A DNA stretch of 64,000 nt from Bacillus cereus G9842. Its GTDB lineage: Bacteria > Bacillota > Bacilli > Bacillales > Bacillaceae_G. This document shows positions 47,501 to 60,000 of the stretch, piece by piece. Each line of letters opens with the position of its first letter. The stretch's first letter is position 1. Where the stretch lies: the NCBI RefSeq assembly GCF_000021305.1, contig NC_011772.1, positions 2,270,001 to 2,334,000 of the forward strand. Direction: 5' to 3'. Under the pieces are notes generated by a model. It had not been told where the DNA came from, did not search any database, and saw only the letters and a list, made by a program, of their open reading frames with translations. The position numbers and the translations under genes were made by a program.

Positions 47501-48051
47501 ATCAACTACCAAATTATATGATCCCAGCCTATTTTGTTGGATTAAATGCATTTCCACTCACTCCTAATGGGAAAATTGATAGGAAGGCTTTACCAGCACC
47601 AGAGAAACAGGAGATAGCAAGTGGTTATATTGCTCCTCGTACGTCTACGGAAAAAACAATCGTTTCGATATGGCATGAAGTTTTAGGTATGGAAAACATC
47701 GGAATTCAGGATTCGTTTTTTGAAATTGGTGGCCATTCATTACTTGCTACGCAAGCTGTTTCTAATCTTAAAGAGGCTTTTGCAATCGACATACCATTGC
47801 ATGATTTATTTATGTTTCATACGGTGGAGCAATTGGCAGAACAGATTGATCAATTGCTCGATAACAAAAATCAAGAAATGCAGAATGGTAGTAAGGAGAA
47901 TGTAAGTCTTCAAGACTATATTCAAAAGGAAGCAGAAGTGAGTAATGATGAAGAATTACTGGAACTACTTAAGCAATTAGAAGAGCTATCAGAGGAAGAA
48001 GCACAAGGGATATTCGAGAGTAATTTGATTGAGGAAGGGGTAAAAAAATGA
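41581..48051 (+). CDS. krsB: Kurstakin NRPS KrsB (C-A-T-C-A-T, modules 2-3, Gly-like and Ala)
   Basis: This 2156-residue synthetase has two modules. Module 2: C with HHILLDG at 144-150 and the LSPLQKGILFHTL start of a DCL domain, as expected after KrsA's E domain; A from 463 (core YTSGSTGNPKG near 612); T Ser1004. Its code reads D-V-W-Q-F-G-F-I-Y-K, which is not a standard code; Gly is expected from the kurstakin structure. Module 3: C with HHIISDG at 1196-1202; A from 1524; code D-L-F-N-N-A-L-T-Y-K, the Ala code; T Ser2053. Residues 2080-2156 are a helical acidic tail, a probable docking element for KrsC. Its end overlaps krsC by four bases (ATGA). Confidence 0.93.
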   Translation: MGDVIDIYGLSPLQKGILFHTLYDQDDEHSFSYIVQVGFLLGGQLDIATFEKAWEYVIHRHEVLRSVFVWEEVEKPLQAVYQRLPFTIHQEDWSTYPHDERAKKLQQFLNVDRRKGFLLDEAPLMRVTAIKEAKEETRIIWTHHHILLDGWSVSLVFSEVMEVYLKMIKGELLNLPKPLPYKKYIQWINKQDQSQAEEFWKEELKGFYAPTPLAMERKEQGQEKGYGECAYQVSEELTESLQEWVRNSRLTLNTLVQGAWAYLMSRYSGDSDVVFGVTSAGRPTDLMGAENMVGLFINTLPTRIRLTDNTSVVDWLRKIQMKEMERRQYEYNSLIDIQGWSEVPRNSSLFHTLYVFENYPIQGERNDDLRLLDVTSTEQTNYPLTLIVMPGKKITLKLMYDRSYFNEETINLIQNHLLQILIQMTKSLDSKLFEITHLTEEEQIQLLEEWNHTQVNYSAEGMIHTMFEEQVKKTPEAIAASYENEQITYKELEKRANQLAHYLQKHGVGPESLVGVYMERSLQMMIALLGILKSGAAYVPLDPTYPESRLRYILEDAGIEVLVTEENSKNLFVSENIETICMNKDYTAIEKEESTPCISGVTGENLAYVMYTSGSTGNPKGVMIEHHSVINYLEWMQHKYPLSEKDVVLQKTPFSFDVSVWELFWGIHVGASVSFLPPGGEKDPSIIAEVIKQHQVTIVQFVPSMLSVFLDHFNRIELNMNCSSVRHVFSGGEELSSGLVRRFQQKWNYSGQVKLTNFYGPTEATIYVNAFDIQPNQEFVSIGQPIQNTQLYVLDQNQRLQSIGIEGELYIGGAGLARGYLNRPNLTAEKFVSHPFQLGERLYRTGDSVRYLTDGNIEFIGRMDHQVKMRGFRIELGEIEATLEKCSFIKEAVVLVREDRPGDQRLVAYVISDENTEEWREYLQKQLPNHMIPAHFVELEHFPLTPNGKIDRKALPIPDEQAIGDLNVLPRTPSEELIASVWGQVLGIENIGIQDSFFERGGHSLLATQIVSRLQELFQIKIPLRELFKHDTVEALAKRVDQLRKEDKEREVAPLVPMKREEVIPLSYAQKRLWFIDQLMPNSAMYNIHAACRLTGKWSIEALEVGWNQLLERHESLRTTILEQEDEPFQQVQSHVFRHIPQTNLTDLSLEDREREMKRLIQNEAEEPFHLGQGPLIRTRILKVDREEWVLICTMHHIISDGWSMGILLEEWMAFYEGALTGKPVELKELSIQYADFVMWQKEWQKEENLNQHLQYWKEELSGELPVLQLPMDRPRPAVQTHRGASQSLIVANSLQEKLKDLSLQEGCTLFMTLMAAYQSFLSRYTGQDDIIVGSPIANRNVKEIEGLIGFFANTLVYRADFSENPTFQELLSQVRKKALKAYEYQDIPFEKVVESVKPERNTSHSPIFQTMFTLQNTKQEFLQLSERQMELMESHASVAKFDLSLFASETEEGLSLTFEYNTDLFNDTTIERMASHFKHWLNQIVSHPKCVLSELNMLSKVEYKQLLEEWNKSRVIDMEESTIHTMFEEQVKKTPEAIAVVCEDEELTYRELDERSNQLAHYLQKNGVTCESLVGVCVTRSSEMIVGLLGIMKAGGAYVPIDPAYPESRLQYILEDAQIKVLVTQEKLQQKMVIPKFVNVICIDRNRAEIEQEVTTVCTSEVTGDNLAYIIYTSGSTGNPKGVMIEHRNTVTMIHWAHHTYSRKELAGVLASTSLSFDLSVFEVFVPLTMGGKVIVTENALHLEKLSSKGVTLVNTVPSAAKELVRAKTIPSSVKVMNLAGEPLPYSLVQDLYERNTIEKVYNLYGPSEDTTYSTYMELEKGVMHRVPPIGKPIFNTEVYVLSAEQKMVPIGVVGELYIGGSGLARGYLKRPDLTKNRFIPHPFKEGERIYRTGDLVRYLPDGNLEYVGRIDHQVKIRGFRIELGEIEAILQRHTLVNEAIVMVREDYPGDPRLIAYVVGDGDAQKWRDYLKDQLPNYMIPAYFVGLNAFPLTPNGKIDRKALPAPEKQEIASGYIAPRTSTEKTIVSIWHEVLGMENIGIQDSFFEIGGHSLLATQAVSNLKEAFAIDIPLHDLFMFHTVEQLAEQIDQLLDNKNQEMQNGSKENVSLQDYIQKEAEVSNDEELLELLKQLEELSEEEAQGIFESNLIEEGVKK

Positions 48052-51000
48052 GAAGTGATTTACTTGCAAAGCTGAGTTCACTTTCTCCTGAGAAGAGAGC
48101 ATGGCTTCAGAAGCAAATGCAAAAAAAGGAGAATAAAGAAGCTCTCCCGTTGTCTTATGCACAACAACGTTTGTGGTTTATGGACAGATTTAATCCAAAT
48201 AGTTCTTTATATAATATTCCAACGGTATGGCATCTAAAAGGAAATTGGATACCTGAAGCATTAGAAAAGGGATTCAATCGACTCATTGAACGCCATGAAT
48301 CATTACGAACTGTTTTTAAAGAAGTAGGAGAACAACCTGTGCAACAAATTGTCGAATTCCTTCCTAGAGCATTACCTGTAAGAGATTACTCTCAACTTCC
48401 TCTAGAAGTAAAAGAAAAAGAGGTAGATAGTTTAATTGCGAGAGAAGCGCAAGAACCATTTAATTTAATGAATGGTCCTTTAGTTCGTAATCAGCTTGTT
48501 CAATTAGAGAAGGATGAATGGTTATTACTGTGTACGATGCATCATATTATTTCTGATGCTTGGTCCATTGGTATATTCATGAATGAATTACTTGCTTTCT
48601 ATGAAGAAGAAACGGGCGGAAATCCTGCTAAATTAAGTTCATTATCCATTCAATATGCAGACTTTGCGAAGTGGCAAAAGGAGTGGTTGCAAGGTGATGT
48701 GCTAAATCGTCAGCTTACGTATTGGCAAGAAGAATTATCTGGTGAGCTTCCTATTTTACAACTGCCAGTGGATCGACCTCGACCGGTTAAGCAGACTTAC
48801 TCTGGGGCTACGCATCACGTAATTTTTCCTTATAAATTGCTTAGTCAATTGAAGGATATAAGTCGACAAGAAGGATCTACTTTATTTATGACTTTAATGG
48901 CCGCATACCAGAGCTTTCTTGCTCGTTATACGGGACAAAAAGATATTCTAGTTGGTAGTCCGATTGCAAATCGGAACCATAAGGGAGTAGAAGGATTAAT
49001 TGGTTTCTTTGTTAATACGTTGGTTTACCGATCAGATTTGAGTGGCATCCCTACTTTTCGAGAGATTTTGAACCAAACAAAGAAAAAGGCGTTAAAAGCT
49101 TACGAATATCAAGATATACCATTTGAAAAAGTGGTAGAAGCTGTGCAACCTGAACGAAGCACGAGTCATTCCCCTATATTTCAGACCATGTTTACGCTAC
49201 AAAATATAAAACAAGAACGACTAGATTTGCCTAATAGAAGTATTGAAATGGTAGAAAGTAATATGTCTATTGCTAAATTTGATTTGAGCTTAACTGCCTA
49301 TGAAGTGGAAGAAGGTCTATTCGTCTCATTTGAATACAACACGGATTTATTTGATAGTAGTACCATTGCACGTATGGCAGGACATTTTGAGAACTGGCTA
49401 AATGAAATCACGTATCATCCAGATGAATCATATACAAAGCTGTCAATGTTATCGGATACTGAGCAAAAACAACTCCTAGAAGAATGGAATGATACGGACG
49501 TAGTTTATGGTCATGATTGTATGATTCATGAGCTATTTGAGCAGCAAGTTGCACGGACACCTAATGCAGTGGCGGTAGTTTATGAGGGTGGAAAGCTAAC
49601 GTATCAAGAACTGAATGAAAAATCGAATCAATTGGCACATTTTCTACAAAAACGAGGTATCGGACCTGAATCATTAGTCGGTATATGTATTGAACGTTCT
49701 CCTGATATGATTATTGGTCTCTTTGGGATTTTGAAAGCAGGTGGGGCTTATGTCCCACTGGACCCAAGTTATCCCGAAAACCGCCTGAGATACATTTTGG
49801 AGAATTCACAAATTCAAGTGCTGTTAACAAAAGAGGCACTACAGGACTGGTTACCTAAAGATATTCGAGCAATTTGTTTAGACCGGGATCAAGTAATGAT
49901 TTCTAAAGAGAGTAATTTAGCTCCGGTGAGTGGAGTAACAGCAAATAACTTAGCCTATATTATATACACTTCGGGTTCGACGGGAAATCCAAAGGGGGTA
50001 ATGATTGAACATCATTCCGTTATCAACCGTCTACAGTGGATGCAGAAAAAATACCCATTGTCCGAGGACGATACAATCCTACAAAAGACACCGTTTTCAT
50101 TTGATGTTTCTGTCTGGGAATTATTTTGGTGGTCATTTGTAGGAGCACGTGTTTGTTTACTTCCACCAGGAGGAGAGAAAGATCCTGTGGTGATTGAGGA
50201 GTATATTGAACGATATCGTGTGTCCACCATGCACTTTGTTCCGTCGATGTTATCTACTTTTTTAGATTATATGGAACTATATAATTCGAAAAGGGATGTA
50301 TCGTCTTTAATTCAAGTTTTTACTAGTGGAGAAGCGTTAAACACTGAGCAGGTTCGCCGGTTTAAGGGGATCTTTTACAATGTTCAGCAAACAAAGTTAA
50401 TTAACTTGTATGGTCCTACTGAAGCGACTGTGGATGTGACTTATTACGATTGTGATTTAGAAAAAGAGGCAATGCTTATTCCGATTGGTCGTCCGATTGA
50501 TAATACAGAGTTGTATGTGTTAGATCAATATCAACAAGTGGTCCCGATTGGTGTGGCAGGGGAACTTTACCTTGGAGGAGTAGGATTGGCACGTGGCTAC
50601 TTCAATCGACCGGATTTAACTACTGAACGTTTTATTCCGCATCCTTTTAAGGACGGGGAACGATTATATCGAACGGGTGACTTGGTGAGATATATGAATG
50701 ATCGTAACTTAGAATATATTGGAAGAATAGATAACCAAGTCAAAATTAGAGGATTCCGAATTGAATTGGGAGAAATTGAAGCAGCTTTACATGATCACTC
50801 ATCTGTAAAAGAGGCAGTCGTGTTGGTGAAGGAAGATCGACCAGGAGATAAGCAGTTAGTAGCTTATGTAGTGGGTGAAGGGGATACTGGAGAGTGGCGT
50901 GAATATCTCAAGAAGCAATTACCACATTATATGGTTCCGGCATACTTTTTCCAAATTGAAGGTATGCCACTCACTCCAAATGGTAAAGTGAATCGGAAAG

Positions 51001-54000
51001 CATTATTGGAATTAGAAGAACAGTTCATAAGTGAAGATATTACTTCATCACGAACACCAGTGGAGGAGCTCATTGTTTCCGTTTGGAGCCAAGTGTTAGG
51101 AATAAAAAATATTAGTGTGCAGGATTCCTTTTTTGAAATCGGTGGTCATTCACTACTAGCTACTCAAGTAGTGTCACGTTTACAGGAAATTTTTCAAATC
51201 GAATTACCAGTACGTGAACTATTTGAATATACAACGGTGGAGTCACTGGCAAAGCGATTAGAACAGCTACGTAAAGGAGATAAAAAACGAGAGATTCCGC
51301 CACTAATACCGATGGAGCGAGGAGAAGCTATTCCACTATCTTATGCCCAACAACGTTTATGGTTTATTGATCAATTTACACCTAATAGTGCCCTTTACAA
51401 TATGCCAATGGTATGCCGTCTTACAGGGAATTGGCTACTTGAAGCATTGGAAACGGGATGGAATCAACTAATAGAACGTCATGAATCACTGCGGACGGTC
51501 TTTCAAGAAGTGAATGGTCAACCCGTACAGCAAATTAAATCGTATGCTTTTCAATCAATTCCGAAAACGGATTTAACTATGCTTTCTTCTGAAGACCGAG
51601 AAGAAGAGGTTAAACGTTTCATTCAACAAGAAACAGAAGTGCCATTTGATTTAACAGAGGGTCCATTAATCAGGACGAGTATTTTGCACGTGGGAGAGGA
51701 AGAATGGATACTCCTTTGTACTTTACATCATATCATTTCAGATGGATGGTCAATGGGAATCCTACTTGAAGAATGGATGGCATTTTATGAGAAAGCAACG
51801 GATGGAAAGGTGGCGGAACTTGAACCATTACCGGTTCAATATGCCGACTTTGCTCAGTGGCAAAAAGGATGGCTGAAGGAGGAAGTGCTTGATCAACAAC
51901 TTCAATATTGGAGGGAAGAATTGTCTGGGGAGCTTCCTGTACTCCAACTTCCTATGGATCGCCCGCGTCCTGCAATACAAACTCATCACGGGTCGACATA
52001 CACTCTAGTTTTGCCAAGCACGCTACATGATAAATTGAATGAACTTAGCCGAAAAGAAGGGGCTACACTCTTCATGACGCTGTTGGCTGCGTATCAAAGT
52101 TTTCTATCTCGTTATACGGGACAAGAAGATATTTTGGTCGGAAGCCCAATTGCGAATCGGAATTATAGAGAAATTGAAGGACTAATTGGTTTCTTCGTTA
52201 ACACGCTGGTTTATCGAACTAATTTGAGTGGTGGACCGACATTTCAAGATGTACTGTATCAGGTTCGTCAAAAGGCATTGAAGGCGTATGAATATCAAGA
52301 TATCCCATTTGAAAAAATTGTAGAAGTTGTGCAACCGGAGCGAAGTACAAGTCATTCGCCAATCTTCCAGACTATGTTCATCTTGCAAAATATGAAACAA
52401 GAGTTTCCGGTGTTATCTAGTAGAAGTATTGAAATGATAGAAAGCCATAGTCCAATTGCAAAGTTTGATTTAAGTGTGATGGCAGTTGAGACAGAAGAGG
52501 GATTACTTTTTACTTTTGAATACAATAAGGATTTATTCAATGCTACTACTATTGAACGGATGGCAGGACACTTTGAGAAATGGCTATATGAAGTTTCTCA
52601 TCGCCCACAAAATCCGTTGCATGACCTGAGCATGCTATCGGAACCCGAGCGTAATTTGTTATTAGAAACATGGAATGACACTGTAATGGAAATGTCCCAT
52701 CAGGGTCTTATTTGCGAAAGATTTGAGGAGCAAGTAGCAATGCGTCCTGATGCGATTGCGATAGTTGATCAAACAAAACAGTGGACTTATGGTGAACTGG
52801 ATATACAAGCAAATCAGTTGGCAAATGTTTTACAGCGAAAGGGAGTAGCCCCAGAGTCAGTGGTGGGAGTTTATCTTCCGAGGTCAGCAGAGCTAATGGC
52901 AAGTTTACTAGGCATTTTAAAAGCTGGTGGAGCTTATGTTGTTTTAGACCCGTTGTATCCAAAATCAAGGTTAGAATACATGATTGAAGATGCAGGAATT
53001 CAATTTGTAGTGACGGCGGAAGTACAAGAAGGACATTTCGCACACGTCGAAATGGTGAGGTTAGAAGAATTAACGGTGGAAAGCGTAATTGCACCTACAC
53101 GTCAAATAAATCCAGAGAACTTAGCCTATATTGTCTATACCTCTGGTTCTACAGGAAAACCGAAGGGTGTTATGGTTGAATATCGCTCATTAATGAATAT
53201 GGTTTCTTGGCATCAAGAAGTTTATCGTATTTCAGCAGAGGATCGTGCGACTCAGATTGCAGGGGTTGCTTTTGATTCGGCTGTCCAGGAGATTTGGCCG
53301 TATCTAACTGCTGGTGCAGCACTCTACTTGTCAACAGAGGAACTGAGAATTAATCCAGAAGCACTAAGGGACTGGCTCATTGATTCACGAATAACAGCTA
53401 GTTTTGCACCTACGCCTATTCTGGAAAGACTCTTGAAATTATCTTGGCCAGATAAAACGGATCTTCGTTTTATCATTACTGGTGGAGATCAATTAACACA
53501 GTATCCATCTAACGATATTCCTTTTGCGGTAATTAATCAGTATGGTCCATCGGAAAATACCGTTGTTACCACAGATTGTTATGTACCTGTAGGAGTGACA
53601 ACAGGTACGCCATCGATTGGTCGACCGATTGCGAATACAGAAGTTTATGTGTTAGATTCTCATCTTCAGCTAGTACCAATTGGTGTAATTGGAGATCTCT
53701 ATATTGGAGGGAAGAGTCTTGCACGTGGATATGCTAATCGTCCGGATCTTACAAAGGAAAAATTTATTCCACATCCTTTCAAGTCAGGAGAACGTCTCTA
53801 TTATACAGGAGACAAAGCAAGTTATCTTTCTGATGGTAATCTCCAGTTCCATGGACGTATAGATGACCAAGTGAAAATTCGTGGTTTCCGGATTGAATTG
53901 GGAGAAATAGAAGCTGTTTTGCAGGCGCATTCTTCTGTGAAAGAAGCTGTTGTATTGGTGCGAGAGGATAATCAAGGTGATAAGAGATTAGTAGCTTATG

Positions 54001-57000
54001 TAGTTGGTGAAGGGAGTGTCCATGAATGGCGAGAACATCTACAAACACATTTACCTAATTACATGGTTCCAACAAACTTTATTGAGATGGAATTTTTACC
54101 ACTTACACCGAATGGAAAACTTGATTTGAAGGCATTGCCTATACTTAGTGAACAATCCGCTGAAAATACTGTATACCCAAGAACTCCGCTGGAAGAACTT
54201 ATTGCTTCAGTGTGGAGTCAAGTGCTAGGAATAAGAGACATTGATGTTCAGGATTCTTTCTTTGAGCTCGGTGGTCACTCTCTACTTGCTACACAAGTGG
54301 TCTCACGCTTACAGGAGGTCTTTCAAATCAAATTGCCAGTACGTGAACTGTTCGAATATTCAACGGTCGAGGCATTATCGAAACGAATAGATCAGTTACG
54401 TAAGGGGAGCGAAAAACGAGAAATTCCACCATTGATGCCGATAGAACGAGGGGGAAATATTCCACTGTCTTATGCCCAACAGCGCTTATGGTTTATTGAT
54501 CAATTTGCACCTAATAGTGCACTTTATAATATGCCAATGGCATGCCGTCTTACAGGGAATTGGTTACCTGAGGCATTGGAGTTGGGATGGAATCAGTTGA
54601 TAGAGCGTCATGAATCTTTGCGGACTGTATTTTATGAAGAGGATGGCCATCCTATCCAGCAGATTCAACCGTACGTTTTCCGTCCGCTTCTGCAAATGGA
54701 CTTAACTAAGCTTTCATTAGAGGAGCGAGAAAGAAAGTTGGAGCAATGGATTCAAACTGAAGTCGAATCTCCATTTGATTTAGAACAAGGGCCATTGTTC
54801 CGTGGGAAACTCATAAGAATTTCAGAAGAAGAATGGATTCTTCTGTGTAATATGCATCATATTATCTCAGATGGATGGTCGATGGAAATCTTACTTCAAG
54901 AATGGATGGCATTTTATGAGAATGCGATTGGTGAAAAACAAGCAGAGCTGGAACCACTACCAGTTCAATATGCCGATTTTGCTCAGTGGCAAAGAGAATG
55001 GTTGAAAGATGAATTACTATATCAACAACTTGCGTATTGGAAGGAAGAATTATCCGGTGAGTTACCAGTCTTAATGTTGCCAATGGATCGTCCGCGTCCG
55101 CCAGTGCAAACCCACCATGGATTAACTCATAATGTTTTGTTATCGCGCTCATTACTGGATAAATTAAACGAACTAAGTCGTCAAGAAGGGGCCACACTTT
55201 TCATGACCTTATTGGCAGCGTATCAAAGTTTCCTTGCTCGTTATACGGGACAAACGGATATTATTGTTGGTAGCCCAATTGCAAATCGAAATTATCGAGA
55301 AATTGAAGGACTGATTGGTTTCTTTGTCAATACATTGGTTTATCGAGCTGATTTAAGTAATGCACCGGCATTTCAAGAGTTGTTGTCTCAAGTACGGATA
55401 AAAGCATTGAAGGCGTATGAGTATCAAGATGTTCCGTTTGAGAAAATTGTAGAGGTTATCCAACCTGAACGAAATACAAGCCATTCTCCGATTTTCCAAA
55501 CCATGTTTACTTTGCAAAATACGGGACAGAAGCTACCAGAACTACATGGAAGAAATATAGAAGTAATGGAAAGTAATGCCCCTATCGCTAAGTTTGATTT
55601 AAGTTTAACTGCTGCAGAAGTGGAAGAGGGTTTATTACTTACTTTTGTTTATAGAACTGATTTATTTGACAGCTTAACTATTGAATCCATGGCTGAACAT
55701 TTTGGGAACTGGTTGAATGTAATCGTGGAGAATCCTGATAAATCATTAGCTAAGTTGCCTATATTATCGGGATTACAGCAAAAACAGTTGGAAGAGTGGA
55801 ATAATGATGCTGTAGCATATCTACAGGAAAGTACGATTCATCAGCTGTTTGAAGAGCAAGTAAATCGTACACCTGATGCGGTAGCAGTGGTAGATGAAAA
55901 ACAGCAGTTAACGTATCGAGAGCTGAATGAAAAAGCTAATCAATTGGCCCACTATCTTCAGCAATGCGGAATTGGGAATGAATCATTGGTTGGACTTTGC
56001 TTTGAACGTTCAGTTGAGATGGTTGTTAGTATTATGGGGATTTGGAAGGCTGGAGCAGCCTATGTTCCATTAGACCCATCATATCCAGAAAGTCGCCTAC
56101 GATATATTTTGGAGGACACTGGAATTCAAGTATTAGTTACGAACGAGTCATTGGAAGACTGGATACCTAAAGAAATGAAGATAGTTTGTCTAGATAGGGA
56201 TCAAGCAATGATTTCACAAGAAAGCATTCTTTCACCAAAATGTGAAGTAACAGGAGAAACCTTAGCGTATGTTATCTATACTTCAGGATCAACGGGGAAT
56301 CCAAAGGGTGTCTTGATACAGCATCATTCTGTACTAAACTTGTCACATGGTTTACAAAAAGAGGTTTTCGAACATGAGATACCATCTAACATGCATGTCG
56401 GTTTAAATGCGTCAATTGCCTTTGATGCATCTATCCAGCAATTACAAATGCTGCTTTATGGTTCAAGTTTGTATATTATTCCAAATGAAGTACGAAGTGA
56501 TCCGGAGCAGTTTGTAGCTTATATTAGGGAGAACAAGTTAGAAATCTTTGATATAACACCTTCATTGCTTCAATTACTTATAGATGTCGGATTGTTAGAA
56601 ACGTGCGATGGCATTCATGTTCCAAGTAAGGTACTGGTTGGTGGTGAAGCAATTATGCCGTCATTATGGGAACAGCTAGTAGAGACTGATAAAATACAGT
56701 TTTATAATGTATATGGTCCTACAGAATGTACGGTTGATGCAACATGCTATCATATCAAAAAAGATAGTAAGAGAGTAACAATTGGGCGTCCATTGCCTAA
56801 CGTCCAAACTTATGTATTAGATAGAAATAGGTTACCAGTTCCAGTTGGTGTGATGGGGGAACTTTATATCGGAGGAGCAGGTCTAGCAAGGGGGTACTTG
56901 AATCGTCCAGAGTTAACATCCGAACGATTTATTTCTCATCCATTCAAAGAAGGCGAGAGGTTATATAGAACAGGCGATCTTGTGAGATATCTTCCAGATG

Positions 57001-60000
57001 GTAATATAGACTACTTAGGAAGAATGGATAATCAAGTGAAGATTAGAGGATTTCGAATCGAACTTGGGGAGATTGAGTCGACTTTACAAGAGCATGACTT
57101 GGTAAAAGAGGTAGTTGTAATAGTTAGGGAAAATCAGTCGGGAGATAAGAGATTAGTAGCTTATGTAGTGGGCGAAGGTAGTTTAGAAGAATGGCGAGAG
57201 TATCTTAAAACAAAACTGCCAATCCATATGATACCTTCCTACTTTGTCGAAATGAAAGAATTACCGCTAACCATAAATGGAAAGGTTGATCGGAAATCGT
57301 TACCTATACCAGATTATCAAGGAACACAAGAAGGCTACGCGGCCCCAAGAAATGAACGTGAACATAAGCTTTCTATCATTTGGGAACGTGTGCTAGGTTC
57401 AAAACGTATTGGTATTTATGATAACTTTTTTGAAATTGGTGGAGATTCAATTCTTAGCATTCAGATTGTCTCTCGTGCAAAGCAAGCTGGTTTACAGTTG
57501 ACACCAAAACAACTATTTGAACACCAAACGATTGCTGAGTTGGCGCAAGTAGTCAAAGAAGAACAAGGTGTACAAGCTGAACAAGGAATTATAACTGGAG
57601 AGACGATACTTACACCTATTCAGCAAAGGTTTTTTGCACAAAATCATCCTAATCCACATCATTGGAATCAATCCATGTTCTTTAGAACGAAAGAAAAATT
57701 GGACATAGGATCACTGGAAAAGGCAGCGCGTAGCCTTCTACTTCATCATGATGCCCTGCGTTTAAGATATGAACGTTTACCTAATGGGACTTGGGAACAG
57801 TGGAATGAAGGAATTAAAGAACAATTGATGCTGACTGTCATTTCATTAGACGAAGTGCCGGAAGCGGATTGGCATGAAGTTATTCAAAAAGAGATTAATG
57901 TTGCACAAGAAAGATTGAATTTACATGATGGTCCTTTAATGAGAATGGTGTATTTTGATGAAGATGAGAAGACTGGCCGATTATTTTGGACAATTCATCA
58001 CTTAGCTGTGGATGGTGTTTCTTGGCGAATTTTATTGGAAGATTTGCAAACAGCGTATACGCAAGCAGTCCAAGGACAAAAAATTCAATTACCTATGAAG
58101 AGTACATCTTTTAAAGAATGGTCGGAGAAATTACAACATTACGCTGAAACTGGAATATCAAAAGAAGTGCTACATTACTGGGAGCAGCAGGCTGAACAAG
58201 ACGTAGTTATACTGCCAGTAGATGGTACTATAAGTAATCCAGTAAGCGCAGTAACTGAGGAAATTACTGTGGTGTTAAACGAGAATGAGACCCGTATGTT
58301 ATTGCAAGAGACTTTAAGCACTCACCGTGTCCAAATCAATGAAGTATTATTAGCAGCATTGGTACAAGCTACAGCAGCATGTACGGGGCAGCCGATATTA
58401 AGCGTAGATTTAGAGGGACATGGTCGAGAAGAGATTATTGAAGATGTTGATTTATCGAGAACCGTGGGATGGTTTACAAGTATTTACCCAGTTCATTTAA
58501 ATATTACTAATGCTAATACGCCAATTGCAGCATTAAAAGCAGTTAAAGAACAAGTTCGCAAAATTCCTAATAAGGGTGTTGATTATGGGGTGTTGTGTTA
58601 CATGAACGCAACAATGTGTGAGCAATTAAGCTTCCAATATACACCGTCTATTAGTTTTAACTATCTTGGACAATTTGACCAATTGTTTTCTAGCGATGCA
58701 ATGTTTATTCCAGAGAACGAATTTAAGCGTTTAGATCATGCTGCCGGTTCTAAGCGATCGCATGTAATTGATGTAATTGGGGTTGTAACGGATGGAAAAC
58801 TTCAATTCACTTGGGTATACAATGTTGGACAATTTGCCAAATCAACGATTCAAAGTATTGCACAGAATATGCTATATCAACTGAGTACATTGATCCAATT
58901 TTCAGATAGAGAATCTGCACTGACCATTTCGGATTTTGCAATGGCTAATCTTAGCCAAGAAGGTTTGACAAATGTACTAAACAAAATGCATCGCGGAAAG
59001 AACAATCAAATTACTGATTTATATCCATTATCACCTTTGCAAGAAGGTATGATTTTCCACACATTGCATGACCAAGGGGATGAACATGTTGCACCGTATA
59101 TAGTGCAATTGAGTTTTATGATTCGAGGGAAAATGAATATTCCTACATTTGAGCAGGCGTGGAAATCTGTAATTCAGCGGCATGAAATTTTTCGTACAGC
59201 ATTTGTATGGGACGAAATTGAAGAACCTGTACAAGTGGTGTATGAAAATATCCCATTTAAAGTGAACAAAGAAGACTGGCGTACAATGACGAGTGAAGAG
59301 ATAGAGGAAAAAAGAAAAGTCTTTTTGGAATTAGATCGAAAACAAGCCTTCCAATTTGATGAAGCACCATTGATGCGGGTAACAGTCATTCAAGAAGGTG
59401 AGGAAGAATATCGGATTGTTTGGACCCATCACCATATTTTACTGGATGGATGGAGTTTACCATTAGTATTTAATGAATTACTTACAGTCTATCAAAAGAG
59501 AATGAATGGAGAAGCTGTGAAGTTACCTAAGTCCTCACCATATAAGAAATATATCCAATGGCTCAGAGAACAAGATAAGGAGCAGGCGGAACAATTCTGG
59601 AGAGAGAAGCTAAAAGGTTTTACTGCACCAACTTTACTGGGCTTAGAAAGTAAAGAGGAAGAAAAAGGTTACACAGAGAAGGTTACGTATTTATCAGAAG
59701 AGCAGACTCAAGCGTTACAAGGATGGGCGAAACGCAATAAACTTACTTTGAGTACAGTAATTCAAGGTGCATGGGCATATCTCATGAGCCGATATAGTGG
59801 AGAAAATGACATTGTTTTTGGTGTAACAAGCTCAGGGCGTTCTACGGAGATTATTGATGTTGAAAACATCGTAGGTCCTTTCATTACAACGTCACCGACG
59901 CGAATTCAATTGATGGATGATATAAAATTAATAGATTGGTTGCAGAAGATACAAGAGGAAGAGATAGAAAGAAGACAATATGAGTATGCTTCTTTGACAG

